Origin: Scalesia atractyloides
Taxonomy: Eukaryota > Streptophyta > Magnoliopsida > Asterales > Asteraceae
Direction: 5' to 3'
Assembly (NCBI GenBank): GCA_947069175.1
Contig: CAMTDV010000013.1
Location: forward strand, 12,224,501-12,288,500
DNA: 64,000 nt
This document shows positions 53,351-64,000 of the stretch, one piece after another. The notes under the pieces were generated by a model that did not search any database, had not been told where the DNA came from, and saw nothing but the letters and a program-made list of their open reading frames with translations. The number at the start of each line of letters is the position of its first letter. Within the stretch, counting starts at the first letter, position 1. The translations under genes and the position numbers were made by a program.

Positions 53351-56122
53351 TTAAGTAGTAGTGGTAATAGGGAAAAGATGTGGGTATTTCTCGCGCATTG
53401 AGTCTTCACGTTCCCAAGTAAACTCAGGTCCTCGTTTTGACTCCCAGCGTACCCTGACGATTGGAATACGGCTTCGTCTTAAACGTTTCTCTCCGAAGTC
53501 CATAATTTCTACTGGTCTTTCAATGAAATGCATAGATTCATCGACTTGAATTTCTTCTAAAGGAATATGGAGATTTTCATCGGCGAGGCACTTCTTCAAG
53601 TTCGATACGTGGAATGTGGGATGAATTCTGTTTAGTTCTTCTGGTAGGTCAAGCTTGTATGCTACAGGTCCTACTCTTTCGAGTATCTTGAAAGGTCCTA
53701 CGTAGCGTGGTGCTAGCTTGCCTTTTTGGCCAAAACGAACCACATCCTTCCACGGTGATACTTTTAAAAGTACTTGGTCACCAATGTTAAACTCCAAGGG
53801 CTTTCGTCGCTTGTCTGCATAACTCTTTTGACGACTTTGTGCCGCTAGAAGATTGTTTCGAATTTGATGGATCTTGTCTGTTGTTTCTTGGATTAATTCT
53901 GGACCGGTGATTTGAGCTTCTCCAATTCCGTGCCAACATATTGGTGATCGGCACTTACGACCATATAAAGCTTCGAAAGGTGCCATGCCGATACTTGAAT
54001 GATAGCTGTTGTTGTACGAAAATTCAACTAATGGTAGATAAGCGTCCCAATTCCCTTTGAAGTCTATGACACATGCTCGAAGCATGTCTTCAAGAGTTTG
54101 GATAGTGCGTTCAGATTGTCCATCAGTTTGAGGATGAAAAGCGGTACTGAGGTCTAATCGTGTACCCAAGGCGGCTTGTACGGCTCGCCATGTTCGTGAA
54201 GTGAAACGACCATCACGGTCTAAAATGATGCTTAAAGGTACACCATGACGGCTTACGATTTCGCTGATGTAGATACGAGCTAACTTCTCGTTCTTGAAGT
54301 CCTCACGAATCAGAATGAAGTGAGCTGATTTTGTGAGACGATCAATGATTACCCATACAGTGTCATACCCACTGGAGGTGCGAGGTAACCCGGTAATGAA
54401 GTCCATGGTTATGTTTTCCCACTTCCATACAGGTATTTCAGGTTGGGTCAGAAGTCCTGAAGGTCTTTGATGTTCAGCTTTTACTTTAGAACAGGTAAGG
54501 CACTTGGAAACAAAAACAGCAATATCCTTTTTCATGCCAGGCCACCAGTAGGTGTATCGAAGGTCTTGATACATCTTGTCGGCTCCTGGGTGTACAGAGT
54601 ATCGTGTTTTGTGCGCTTCTTTCATAAGGAAATCACGAAGGTTATTGTGATCGGGAATCCATATGCGATCTAGATAATACAGAATACCGTCGGATTTCGT
54701 TTCGAGTTTAAGTTCTGCTCCACAAGATAGCTCATTGCGTATGTCGTTTTCTGTTATAGAAACATGTTGAGCTTCTCGGATTTGATCTTTGATGTCGGTT
54801 ATGATTTGCGAACATAGAAGACGAATGGAGTTCGCATAACCCTTTTGACTGAGTGCATCGGCCACCACATTTGCCTTGCCCGGATGATACCGAATTTCAC
54901 AGTCGTAGTCATTAAGAAGTTCGACCCATCTTCGTTGTCTCATATTCAACTCCTTCTGATTAAAGATATGTTGGAGGCTCTTGTGGTCAGTGTATATTTC
55001 ACACTTGGTACCGTAGAGGTAATGTCTCCATATCTTAAGAGCGAACACAACGGCTCCAAGTTCCAGGTCGTGGGTGGTGTAGTTCTTCTCATGAACTTTG
55101 AGTTGTCTAGAAGCGTAGGCTATCGCTTTTCCCCTTTGCATTAATACACAGCCTAATCCTTGTCCTGATGCGTCGCAATATACTACAAAGTCATCGCAAC
55201 CTTCGGGGAGTGTGAGGATAGGTGCGTCACAAAGCTTTTGCTTAAGGGTTTGGAAGGCTTCTTCTTGTTTAGGTACCCATATGAAGGGTTTTCCTTTATG
55301 TGTCAAAGCCGTGAGTGGTACAGCAATACGAGAGAAATTTGCAATGAAACGGCGATAGTAACCCGCCAAACCAAGAAATGATCTTACTTCAGTAGGGGTA
55401 CGTGGCGCTTGCCATTCCTGTACTGCTTTGATCTTTGAGGGGTCGACATGTATTCCCTTGTCATTGACGACATGTCCAAGGAATTGTACTTCTCTTAACC
55501 AGAATTCGCATTTGGAGAATTTCGCGTAGAGCTTTTCGGTTCTTAAGAGTGTGAGGATGAGTCGAAGGTGTCGTTCATGATCAGATTTAGACTTTGAGTA
55601 GATGAGGATGTCGTCGATGAAGACTATGACAAAGCGGTCGAGATAGGGTTTGCATACCCTATTCATTAGATCCATGAATACAGCTGGGGCGTTGGTTAAT
55701 CCAAATGGCATGACCATGAATTTGTAATGACCATAACGAGTTCGGAAGGCGGTCTTTGGGACGTCTTCTTCATGTACTCTGAGTTGATGATAGCCAGAAC
55801 GAAGGTCGATCTTTGAAAAACAGGTGGCAACCTGGAGTTGGTCTAGTAGATCATCGATGCGAGGTAATGGATAGCGGTTCTTGACCGTTAATTTGTTGAG
55901 TTCTCTGTAATCGATACACATGCGAAATGTTCCATCCTTCTTCTTCACAAACAGAACAGGTGCACCCCAAGGCGATGAGCTAGGACGTATAAATCCCTTG
56001 TCAGTCAGTTCTTGCAGCTGAGTGGCTAGCTCTTGCATTTCACATGGGGCTAACCTATAAGGAGATTTCACGACGGGTGTAGCGCCAGGTATAAGATCAA
56101 TGCGGAATTCGACTTCTCTCAT
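53351..56122 (-). CDS. pol: Element E pol: RT, RNase H, integrase, chromodomain-like tail (923 aa open)
   Basis: The longest open frame in the window. RT: P-S-S-S-P-W-G-A-P at 47-55, C-I-D-Y-R-E-L at 69-75, catalytic F-I-D-D at 168-171. RNase H: D317, E354, D379 and D422 fit the catalytic set. Integrase: H504, H511, C541 and C544 zinc site, then D574, D635 and E671 with exactly 35 residues between the last two (D,D35E). The tail (about 870-915, R-R-S-R-I-P-I-V-R-V-R-W-E) resembles the divergent chromodomain of Tekay-type integrases, thought to guide insertion into heterochromatin. The residue before D635 is leucine where relatives have serine. The frame is joined in phase to gag-protease upstream but a TGA at about 56124-56126 replaces the usual glycine codon, so the polyprotein would stop before RT. 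Confidence 0.93.
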   Translation of the reverse strand: MREVEFRIDLIPGATPVVKSPYRLAPCEMQELATQLQELTDKGFIRPSSSPWGAPVLFVKKKDGTFRMCIDYRELNKLTVKNRYPLPRIDDLLDQLQVATCFSKIDLRSGYHQLRVHEEDVPKTAFRTRYGHYKFMVMPFGLTNAPAVFMDLMNRVCKPYLDRFVIVFIDDILIYSKSKSDHERHLRLILTLLRTEKLYAKFSKCEFWLREVQFLGHVVNDKGIHVDPSKIKAVQEWQAPRTPTEVRSFLGLAGYYRRFIANFSRIAVPLTALTHKGKPFIWVPKQEEAFQTLKQKLCDAPILTLPEGCDDFVVYCDASGQGLGCVLMQRGKAIAYASRQLKVHEKNYTTHDLELGAVVFALKIWRHYLYGTKCEIYTDHKSLQHIFNQKELNMRQRRWVELLNDYDCEIRYHPGKANVVADALSQKGYANSIRLLCSQIITDIKDQIREAQHVSITENDIRNELSCGAELKLETKSDGILYYLDRIWIPDHNNLRDFLMKEAHKTRYSVHPGADKMYQDLRYTYWWPGMKKDIAVFVSKCLTCSKVKAEHQRPSGLLTQPEIPVWKWENITMDFITGLPRTSSGYDTVWVIIDRLTKSAHFILIREDFKNEKLARIYISEIVSRHGVPLSIILDRDGRFTSRTWRAVQAALGTRLDLSTAFHPQTDGQSERTIQTLEDMLRACVIDFKGNWDAYLPLVEFSYNNSYHSSIGMAPFEALYGRKCRSPICWHGIGEAQITGPELIQETTDKIHQIRNNLLAAQSRQKSYADKRRKPLEFNIGDQVLLKVSPWKDVVRFGQKGKLAPRYVGPFKILERVGPVAYKLDLPEELNRIHPTFHVSNLKKCLADENLHIPLEEIQVDESMHFIERPVEIMDFGEKRLRRSRIPIVRVRWESKRGPEFTWEREDSMREKYPHLFPITTTT

Positions 56123-56995
56123 GGGAGGAAGTCATGAGATGTCGTCGGGAAAGACTTGTGGGAATTCTTTCACTATAGGTATATCTTCTAGTTTCTTCTC
56201 CTTGTCTCCCTTCTTGATGACGTGAGTTAAGAATGCGACATAGTTCTTGCGGAGATACTTTCGGGCTTGAAGGCAGGACATCAATTTGAGTCCTTTCGAA
56301 GGGGTTTCTCCAAAGATTCGTAGGGTTTGACCGTCTGCGAGAGGAATGCGAATGAACTTTTCGCGGCATACCACTTCAGCCTGATGTTGGCTGAGCCAGT
56401 CCATACCGATTATAATGTCGAAACTTCCCAACTTCATAGGAATGAGGTCAACTGGAAAATCGTGATCGTTTAGAGTGAGAGTACAGTTCCGTATAATAGA
56501 GTTTAATGAGACCGGTTTTCCGTCAGCAACTTCCACCGTTATGGATTCCATGAGTTTATCACGAGTTTGGTTGAGGATGGGTTCAAATTCTAAGGACACA
56601 AAACTCTTATCCGCGCCAGTATCAAATAACATGGATGCATAACTACCATTGATGAGAAACATACCGTTAACCACGTTGTTGTCGGCCCTAGCTTGATTGG
56701 CGTTGATGTTGAAAGCTCTTCCTCTAGCAGGTGGAGAAGCTTGGTTAGCTTGATTCACCGGATTTGCTTGAGCTTGAGCATGTATGATGTTCACCAAGCG
56801 TGGACAAGTGTTTCTAAAGTGGTTTGGGTCTCCACAGTTGTAACAAGCCCGCATGGGTTGCATCATGGGGTAGTTGGGCTGGTAGTAGGTTTTGGCCGTA
56901 TGTTGCGTAGGTGGTAGTAGTAAGGGTTGTTGGGCTTGACCCATTATCTGATGGTGGGTTTGGGTTGTGGGTTGGTTGAGGTTCATTCGCTAAAG
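56123..56995 (-). pseudogene. gag-pro: Element E gag C-terminus and protease, 5'-truncated
   Basis: Reads on the minus strand from the insertion edge at 56995. Knuckle C-Y-N-C-G-D-P-N-H-F-R-N-T-C near 56830, then A-R-G-R-A-F-N-I-N-A-N, then protease with L-F-D-T-G-A-D-K-S-F near 56620 and I-I-G-M-D-W-L near 56400. It ends at a TGA (about 56124) that interrupts an otherwise continuous link to RT. The N-terminal capsid half lies beyond element F, outside the window. The Gag-to-protease run-through marks E as a single-polyprotein element, unlike A and B. Confidence 0.9.
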
Positions 56996-59920
56996 TGTCA
57001 CACCCTCAATTTCCACTTGCGGAGTTTTACCGCGAGGCGTGTGAACAAACCAGAATCTGAAACACTAGTACGTCGAACGACTCTATATGATTTAATAATA
57101 CGTTTTCAAAAATCATTTGTCGTAGATTTTATATTGTCTTGATTAGTTACCAATATTTAGCGGAAGCATCAGTTTTTAAAGTTGAGCGGAAGCATAAATA
57201 AGTAGTGAAGCGGGCGCCAACACAAACGCCAAAACAAATGAAAAACCCCAAAACAATATTTATAAATAAGACTCGATAAAAGATGTCTTGTTCCATGCAT
57301 GTGCGTGCACCTAGAGCTCCTAACGTCCTGAGAAACATGTAAAGAAACAAGTGTCAACATTAAAGATGAGTGAGTTCACGGGTTTTCATAAATTCGTTTG
57401 TTCGGTTATAGTTTGTTTTCTCCGTTATCCCTAACCCGGGATAACGAATTGGTTCCATTATTCCAACCCGGAATAATAAGTTGTTGCTTCCAATATTCCA
57501 AACCCGGAATATTAAGTTGTTGCTTCCAATATTCCAAACCCGGAATATTAAGTTGTTGCTTCCAATATTCCAAACCCGGAATATTAAGTTGTTGTTTCCA
57601 TTATCCTCAACCCGGGATAATACAGTTGATTCGTAATTAAGTTCAATGTTAACATATATAGGTAGCTAGCCTAAAGTTATGTCACGTAAGTGTTCGCGAT
57701 CTAAGCTGACTGTTGTGCCTCCGTGTTGCCAGGCCTATCACTGACCATGGCGAAGTTAGGCCGAATTATTCACCCGTTGACCATACCCGGTCGGCTAGCG
57801 CGACTAGCTCGGATGGGGCTTGTCGGGCCCAGTAGTACTACTTATAACTCCCCCGCTATTAAACCCAATACTAACGATCCGAGAGATTGACGAGGACTTA
57901 AGTGATAAAGCTGCTTAGTGACCATAACATTACATTAACATTAACTTAGTTACCGAATAGTTATGTGACGTTAAATTCGTATAACGTAAAGAGATTGAGT
58001 TTGAGAGTGTATACATGTTTCTCCCCCTGTTGTTTAAAAACCGGATAAAGTTAGGGGCCGTGAACTCACCTTTATTTGCTCGGTTAGTGTATCAAAGAAG
58101 TTGTAAAGGATGGGACCGCTAATTGCGTCCTAACAAACCAATTGATTTCAAGTCAGTGTGTGATCACACCAATACAAATTCTACACTTAATTTACGCACA
58201 AAGTGATACACACAAACAACATATCTAACACTCAAACATGCATGCAAGTATCCTCATGTGAATCTAGTGATCAAAACAACTTATCATAAACGTAAACCAA
58301 TCCATGCCACAATTTGGTGCACACAATCACAAGTTATCAATTTTCAGCTTAACACTCATAATTCAGCTGTTTTCTAGGATTTTTATAAAATAGTTCCAAC
58401 GTTCCAAAAATTCCAATACTTTTACAGTAGGTGACATTTATACTATAGAAATTTATATAAATTTTCCAAGTCCTAAATCTTAACCAATTAACCATAAATA
58501 TTAATATACTAGGCTGCAGTCAGATTTATCGTTTTCTGACTGCAGTCCACGGAAGAATTTATTTAAAAATCACTGATCGTGCAATTTACAAAATTCCAGT
58601 TGGAGTTGCCCGGAAATTTCCATACCTAGTTGCTGTACAAAATTCATGACTCAACTCTCTACTGATTTTAAAATCCAACTTGATAAACAACCAACAAAAT
58701 TTCAGGATTTTCACAGCTTTAGTTACTGAACTTATTTGGCCCTTTAAAAATATCAAATGACTTCAGAAAATTATGAATCCAGCGTCATTAGATTCCTTAT
58801 TCAAATCTCTACGTTCTAGACATCAGAAAATCCGTTTTTCGACAACTAACGACCGAGTTACAGCCAGATGAAGTCGGCTGTAACTGCTACTCAGCAACTG
58901 TTTCAGCATATCATTATTATAGACTCGCATCAGCCGTTCATACGATTAACCTAGGCGATCAAGAACCGATTTCTAATCATAGATCAATACTAATAACATA
59001 TCCATGCAAACCCTAGTTCATAACCCTAGTTTTTATAAACGAAACATACTTGCAAACTTATGATTTCCGAAAACAGTCATGCATATAAACACGATAAATC
59101 AGCCGATTGCATTCAACACATATAATCCGAAACAAACTAATCACTTCATTCAAGAATATATATCTGAACATGATCTCGTAATCAAAGATAACCCTAACCT
59201 TGAATAACTAGGTGAACAAGCCGAGATTTGGACAAGATTGATCCGGCTGTTCCAGCAAGATCACGACCGAAAGAGGTGAACAGCTCTGCTGTTGTGACCG
59301 AGGCTGACAGGAACTGGAAGGAGAGGCTGCTCGTGATCAACAGGGAGTGCAAGGGGCTGTTTACGGTCGGGAGATGAAGATGGCGATGGCTGCTGCTGCT
59401 GCGACCGAGAGGAAAGCAAGAGTAAGGCAGCCGACGGCTGTTTTGCTGGTTAGGGTTTAGGGAATTGTGAATGAAGCATGCATGTGAGTTGTATATATAG
59501 GCGCAAAGAGATAAGTGGTTACGGTTTGGTTTGAGTTCGTGGCCGAGGGACTTGGGTTGGTTCGGTTTGGGTTTGAATACAATAAGTTTGCGGTTTTGGG
59601 CTTGATCTTTGCGGCCGAATAGTTTTAGTTCAAGGTTTAGGTTTGATCTCAGTTTGGGTTTGCGGTTTGGGTTGCACACGGCCGAGAATGGTTTGAGTTC
59701 TAAACTTGGTTAATTCCTAGAGTCACAAGGAATCAAAGTTGGTTCGTGTCGCGGTTCGGTTCGTGCACATATTTATTATATACACATATATTTTGTAACT
59801 AAAACAATTCACGTAATCACACATCACGTATTCATTAACTCGTACACGTTCATACACATAGCACGTAATTAGTTTGACAAGTATTACGTTTAAGTTATCC
59901 GAAAAACCCGGGATGTCACA
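56996..59920 (-). mobile_element. Element F, 3' LTR (2.93 kb, minus orientation)
   Basis: Starts TGTCACACCCTC and ends CGGGATGTCACA. Inserted in E's gag. It differs from the A/E type: no tRNA-like array is visible. It carries a hairpin array (57423-57622). The 161-codon frame at 59194-59679 (minus) has no recognisable domain, is within transcribed LTR sequence and is not called a gene. Confidence 0.85.
57423..57622. repeat. 36-bp tandem array of covarying hairpins in LTR F
   Basis: Six hairpins share the loop core AACCC but have different paired stems: CGTTATCCC/GGGATAACG (57423-57446), ATTATTCC/GGAATAAT (57457-57477), AATATTCC/GGAATATT in three units (first 57492-57513), and ATTATCC/GGATAAT (about 57600-57621). 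Unit starts AAGTTGTTG at 57478, 57514, 57550 and 57586 give an exact 36-bp period. Confidence 0.9.
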
Positions 59921-60181
59921 TTATCCCCATGTTGAAAGAATTTTCGTCCCGAAAATTGAGTAAACGCGGTTTAGAATGTAGCGTACATGTTTAGAGTGCC
60001 ACTCACAAAGAGTTAGTTCGTTAATGATGGTACGCAACGTTACAAGAAGTTCCCAAGTGCCATGCACAAAGATTTCCAAATGTCATGCACAAGAATTTAG
60101 TTAACAGTGGTACGCGAATGTATGAGAAATTTCCAGGTTGTCACATCATCCCCATGTTGAAAGAATTTTCGTCCCGAAAAT
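59921..60181 (-). other. Element F 3' end: polypurine tracts and partial second LTR start
   Basis: Minus strand: after pol comes a polypurine tract ending CATGGGGATGA, then TGTGACAACCTGG, an LTR-like start (60145 down to about 59960), then a second near-identical polypurine segment ending CATGGGGATAA, then the full LTR starting TGTGACATCCCG. So a short fragment of a different LTR lies between two tract copies. Confidence 0.7.
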
Positions 60182-61458
60182 TTAGTTACTGGTATCGTTA
60201 GTTTGCTGCTCAGTTGCGAAGAGATGTGGGTATTTGCTTTTCATTTGATCCTCTCTTTCCCACGTGAACTCCGGTCCACGCTTAGAGTCCCAACGAACCT
60301 TAACGATCGGAATTTTGCTGTGCCTTCGAGTCTTGATCTCACGATCCATGATCTCGATAGGCTGTTCCACAAAGTGCAGTTGTTCATCCACTTGGATCTC
60401 ATCCAATGGAATAACTAGAGTTTCATCTGATAGACACTTCTTCAGATTTGACACGTGAAATACGTTGTGAACTCCACTGAGTTCGGCAGGAAGGTCTAAT
60501 TGATAAGCTACGGGTCCAATACGTTTCAAGATTACAAACGGGCCTATGTACCGTGGGTTAAGTTTGCCCCGTTTTCCAAAGCGGATTACACCCTTCCAGG
60601 GTGACACCTTTAGTAGGACGCGATCGCCTACTTGAAATTCGAGCGGTTTGCGTCGTTGATCAGCGTAGCTTTTCTGTCGATCTCGTGCCGCCGCCATGCG
60701 GTTTCTGATTTGTACAATCTTTTCAGTGGCCTCAAGTATTAACTCAGGGCCTGTGAGTTGATTGTCACCGACTTCAGCCCAGCAGACCGGTGATCTACAT
60801 TTACGACCGTATAATGCCTCAAACGGTGCTGCCGAAATACTCGTATGATAGCTGTTGTTATATGAGAATTCTACTAGAGGCAGGTGGATTTCCCAACTAT
60901 TTCCGAAGTCTACTACGCATGCCCTAAGCATGTCTTCCAAGGTCTGTATGGTCCTTTCGCTTTGACCATCAGTCTGAGGGTGATAAGCTGTGCTCATATC
61001 CAGGCGGGTTCCCAACGCTTTCTGAAGTGACCGCCAGAAGTTGGACGTGAAGCGAGCATCTCTGTCTGAGATGATGGATGTTGGCACCCCGTGCCGAGAA
61101 ACTACTTCCTTAATGTAGATACGAGTCAACTTCTCCATCTTATCTGTTTCTTTAATAGCAAGGAAGTGTGCGGACTTAGTTAAACGATCCACGATCACCC
61201 AGATGGTATCGCAACCACCCAAGGTTCGCGGGAGTTTAGTGATGAAATCCATTGAGATCTGATCCCATTTCCACACTGGGATCTCAGGTTGTTGGAGTAG
61301 CCCCGATGGCTTTTGATACTCCACCTTGACTTTTGCACAAGTCAAACATTTACTCACGTAGGTGGCTATATCGGCTTTCATGTTGGGCCACCAATATGCA
61401 GCTTTAAGGTCTTGATACATCTTATCCGAACCCGGATGGACAGAGTATCGAGATTTGT
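60182..61458 (-). CDS. pol: Element F pol C-terminal part: integrase and chromodomain-like tail (partial)
   Basis: Open from the LTR G insertion edge (61458) to a stop at 60182, about 425 codons. Integrase zinc site: V-H-P-G histidine and C-L-T-C cysteines; catalytic D in S-M-D-F, D in S-D-R-D-A-R and E in S-E-R-T are all present. The GPY-type stretch (Y-I-G-P-F-V-I-L) and the tail R-R-H-S-K-I-P-I-V-K-V-R-W-D resemble a chromodomain. The first roughly 19 codons of the longer open frame reaching 61516 derive from LTR G and are not pol. Clearly a different chromovirus subfamily from C, D and E. RT and RNase H lie beyond G, outside the window. No stop or frameshift is visible in this part. Confidence 0.92.
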
Positions 61459-62537
61459 TGTCACACCCCGACCCGCAGCGGAAAAGGTGATCGGGGCATG
61501 ATTGGGTTATCATCAAAGCTCATGACATTTATTAAGCGTTTCATATTCATTAATACAAATTAAATTGAAATTTACAATAAATGTTACATCATGATCTAAC
61601 TAACAATCTAAACTTCTTTGTTCTCTTCTAAGGCATATCCTATGTTTTCCTTGCTTCAACCTGTTCACCTGTATCATGTGTAAAAATGTTTTTGGATCAA
61701 CATAATGTTGGCGAGTGAATCCTATGGAAAACATTTGAACAAATTTATTTAAATTGATTATGAAATATGTGCACAACCAAACATGAGTAAAATTAGATGT
61801 AACTTAATCAACAATCATAAGTTATTAAATGAAACACTCATGAACAATAATGGAACAATTAGAGGCACGCGATGCTTAACTCGTCTCTCACGAGGAACTG
61901 AGGGGCCTGATGGATGAATTGCAATAACATGATAATATGAATGACACAACTACAAACAATATAAACTCAATGATACACACAGGAACAATAATGAATTTGA
62001 TTTGAAGCACGCGATGTTCTACTCGTCTCCCACGAGGAACTGATGGGCTTAATGTATGAGTTTCATATAATTTGACAAAAGGAAATAAGTAAATCACAAC
62101 AATAAAACAATCTAAGTTTAAGTCATGATGTGGTATGGCACAAGTTTAAATAAATAAATTAATTATTTTCATAACACATGACACACCCCAAAACGTGTAA
62201 TTTAAAAGGGGGAGTTGTAAGATTCACTCACAGTGGGTGCGTCCGGTTGATGACGTTGAATGCACGCGAAGTGGTTTTAACCACGAGTGAGTTTAACCTA
62301 GAATAATCGCATTATGGTTTGGTAAGTAAATGGATTTTATTAATCTATTTTAGTAGGATTGTTGGGTGTATTTTTGTGAGTTTGAGGCTATTTTCTAACC
62401 TTAAAAATGTTATTTTTAAGTATTTTTAATTGATTTTTAATTAAAATAATTAAATAAAAAATAATAAAAAAATTGATTTTTTTCTGACCGTTGACCATTT
62501 GACCTGACCGTTGACCGGTTCAATTCGGAATACAAGT

Positions 62538-63120
62538 GCGCTGAGTGAGGCTCGAACCCGAGACCTCCCGTACGCGTGCACGCAGCTCTACCAACTGAGC
62601 TACGTGTCTAACCCGTTATAAATCTGATTTTAATTATATATATATATTAATTAGTTTAAACCGAAAATCATTTTATTTTAAAAACAGTTTTAAGCGAATC
62701 GGACATACACTCCACAGGTCTCGAACCCGAGACCTGTGGTTTAATCTAACACACAGTCCACCGCTGGACTGTGTGTTTAACATGTTATATATTTCCACTT
62801 TTATTATACTTAAATACAAATTATCTGCTTTCATTTCTGACTCTATTTAAAAAGTTAATAATTGTCCGGGTCGATGTAGGAGACCGGACTCGAACTTGTG
62901 ACGTGCGATTAAACATACACACAGTCCACCGCTGGACTGTGTGTTTAACTTGGTTATTATTCCGATTATTAATATACTTAACATATATCTAAGGCGACTC
63001 CGGTTCAGTAAACAAAAAAAATGGTTTTTATTAAGGCAGCGTGTGTGAACCCGGAATCGAACTCGTGACCTTGGCGTTATATGTGCACACAGTCCACCGC
63101 TGGACTGTGTGTCTAACCCG
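62538..63120 (-). repeat. Array of four tRNA-like units in LTR G
   Basis: Anchors 62609, 62778, 62946 and 63114, periods 169, 168 and 168. First unit AGCTCAGTTGG type, others CACACAGTCC/GGACTGTGTG. The second has the 9-bp T-side stem seen in A with one change. Confidence 0.85.
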
Positions 63121-63819
63121 ATTAATTTCTTGATTTATATTAAACTTATATGATAACGAATACATCGTCTTCTTCACTGAAATATAACCAGAGATAAAGT
63201 CTGACTGTTTCGAGTTTTATTCAAGTTCCTTAGCGTCTTTCAGTTCATTAAGGTGAGATAAATGTGAAAAGGAAAAGAAATTGGGCGGAGAAGGTATACC
63301 GACTGGACCCTCTGTTTTCCGGCAGAACTCCGGCGACAGCAATCAACTCCGGCGTCAGGTGTCTTGCAGCAGCAAGTCTCCGGAAAGCTTGGAAAAAGTA
63401 TGGGTATCTCCGGTATAAGCTTCAGGGGCTCAGTGAGGCTCGGCAATGGGGAAAACGGTTTTCCGGCGATGAGCAGAGAAATTCCGGCGAGTGGAATTAC
63501 GCCGAGAAAAGGTGTGTTTTTGAGCGAAAAGGTTTGCAGTCGGTTGTGGGTGAATTTATAAGGCAAAACGTTGAAGAATCTGGTCTGATTTCCGTCTGTG
63601 TTCGTATATCATAAAAAAACTCCGGCGGTTATGGTTTGGTCGCGGACTTCAAACATCGGTTATAACCGATGTCTGGTTAATAGTTTACGTTATAATGTAA
63701 ATTGTAGTTAAGACTCGCGAGATTTCCGGGATTCCAACGACTGAACTGTTTGGGCGCCGGTTTTGAATTCGTAACGTCATTATATCAATTAAATGATTTC
63801 AATATATAACAAACAAAAT

Positions 63820-63898
63820 CCGTGGCGCAGTGGTTTGTGTGTGTGAGATAAGTCTGTTTGTTGATTCAGTACAGACCCGGGTTCGAAACCCGGCAGAG
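63820..63898 (+). ncRNA. tRNA-like unit in U3 of LTR G (antisense to the LTR)
   Basis: TGGCGCAGTGGTTTGTGTG, variable section, T arm CCGGG-TTCGAAA-CCCGG, then ACTTTCATTTTTATTTT. Copy of the A-type unit on the opposite strand because the LTR is reversed. Confidence 0.75.
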
Positions 63899-64000
63899 TA
63901 CTTTCATTTTTATTTTGCGATTTTCAACAGTTTTTCAAAAACTAAATATATTTTCCCGTATAATAATTGATTACGGATCGTTTAAAAATATTTTGGGCAT

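Larger units (their letters stand above)
61459..64000 (-). mobile_element. LTR G, minus orientation, runs off the window
   Basis: Starts TGTCACACCCCG within F's integrase; the bases before it are TTTGT. It is close to element A's LTR in all modules: end motif (61665-61720), two CTCGT/ACGAG blocks (about 61870-61900 and 62010-62050), TTGACC repeats (62487-62520), four tRNA-like units, TATA region, MYB palindrome (about 63652-63671) and U3 unit. By comparison with A about 85 bp of the LTR lie beyond 64000. Whether it is solo or part of a full element cannot be seen. Confidence 0.9.

Noticed and set aside
57423..57622. CRISPR-like array in LTR F
   Set aside because: The 36-bp units are contiguous repeats with no spacers; the hairpins are the conserved part.
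59194..59679. 161-codon minus-strand open frame in LTR F
   Set aside because: No recognisable domain, low-complexity Ser/Pro/Asn-rich composition, and it lies within transcribed LTR sequence; most likely a chance frame.

Overview
This window is plant nuclear DNA made almost entirely of nested long-terminal-repeat retrotransposons, with no host gene that I can recognise. The evidence is tRNA-iMet primer-binding sites, polypurine tracts, TG...CA LTRs with 5-bp target duplications, and decayed Gag, protease, reverse transcriptase, RNase H, integrase and chromodomain-like tail sequences of the Ty3/gypsy chromovirus (Tekay/Del-like) type. The style of these elements suggests a eudicot, possibly Asteraceae, but that is an impression and not a test. 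I name the elements X, D, S1, A, T, H, C, B, I, E, F and G.

Layout: 1-3789 is AT-rich DNA with microsatellites and a possible old LTR. An LTR-like sequence X begins at 3790 and is split by two large insertions. The first is element D (4109-29207). Its pol is split by a solo LTR in minus orientation (S1), S1 is itself split by element A (11794-20900), and D's 3' LTR is split by a Tat-like fragment (T, 24228-28091) that carries a further minus-strand LTR (H). The second is element C (29251-45996), whose 3' LTR carries element B (37662-45142). X resumes at 45997. After a feature-poor stretch with one foldback element (48419-48765) comes a minus-strand nest: LTR I (from 49156) contains E (from 50670), E contains F (from 56996), and F contains G (from 61459 to beyond the window).

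The most interesting signal is inside the LTRs of A, B, C, E, G, H and S1. Downstream of the predicted TATA box each LTR holds 2-4 tandem units with a period of about 169 bp. Each unit is tRNA-like: an A-box-like D arm on an extended 10-bp stem, a B-box/T-arm motif, and usually a T-run. In most of these LTRs a further, longer tRNA-like unit lies upstream of the TATA box, always antisense to the LTR, and is followed by T-runs. Stem sequences differ between elements while pairing is kept. D, a relative with the same LTR ends and leader, lacks the whole module. This resembles in principle the 5S rRNA inside Cassandra LTRs, but with tRNA-like units.

A and B are gag-only elements: their Gag ends in a shared acidic tail where protease should begin, and pol is replaced by repeated hairpin-forming sequences that also covary. 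They presumably depend on relatives such as C, D or E for enzymes. Leaders of A, B, C and D share a conserved non-coding block that lies between a splice-donor-like site and a splice-acceptor-like site touching the gag ATG, which suggests a spliced gag mRNA and an unspliced genomic RNA.
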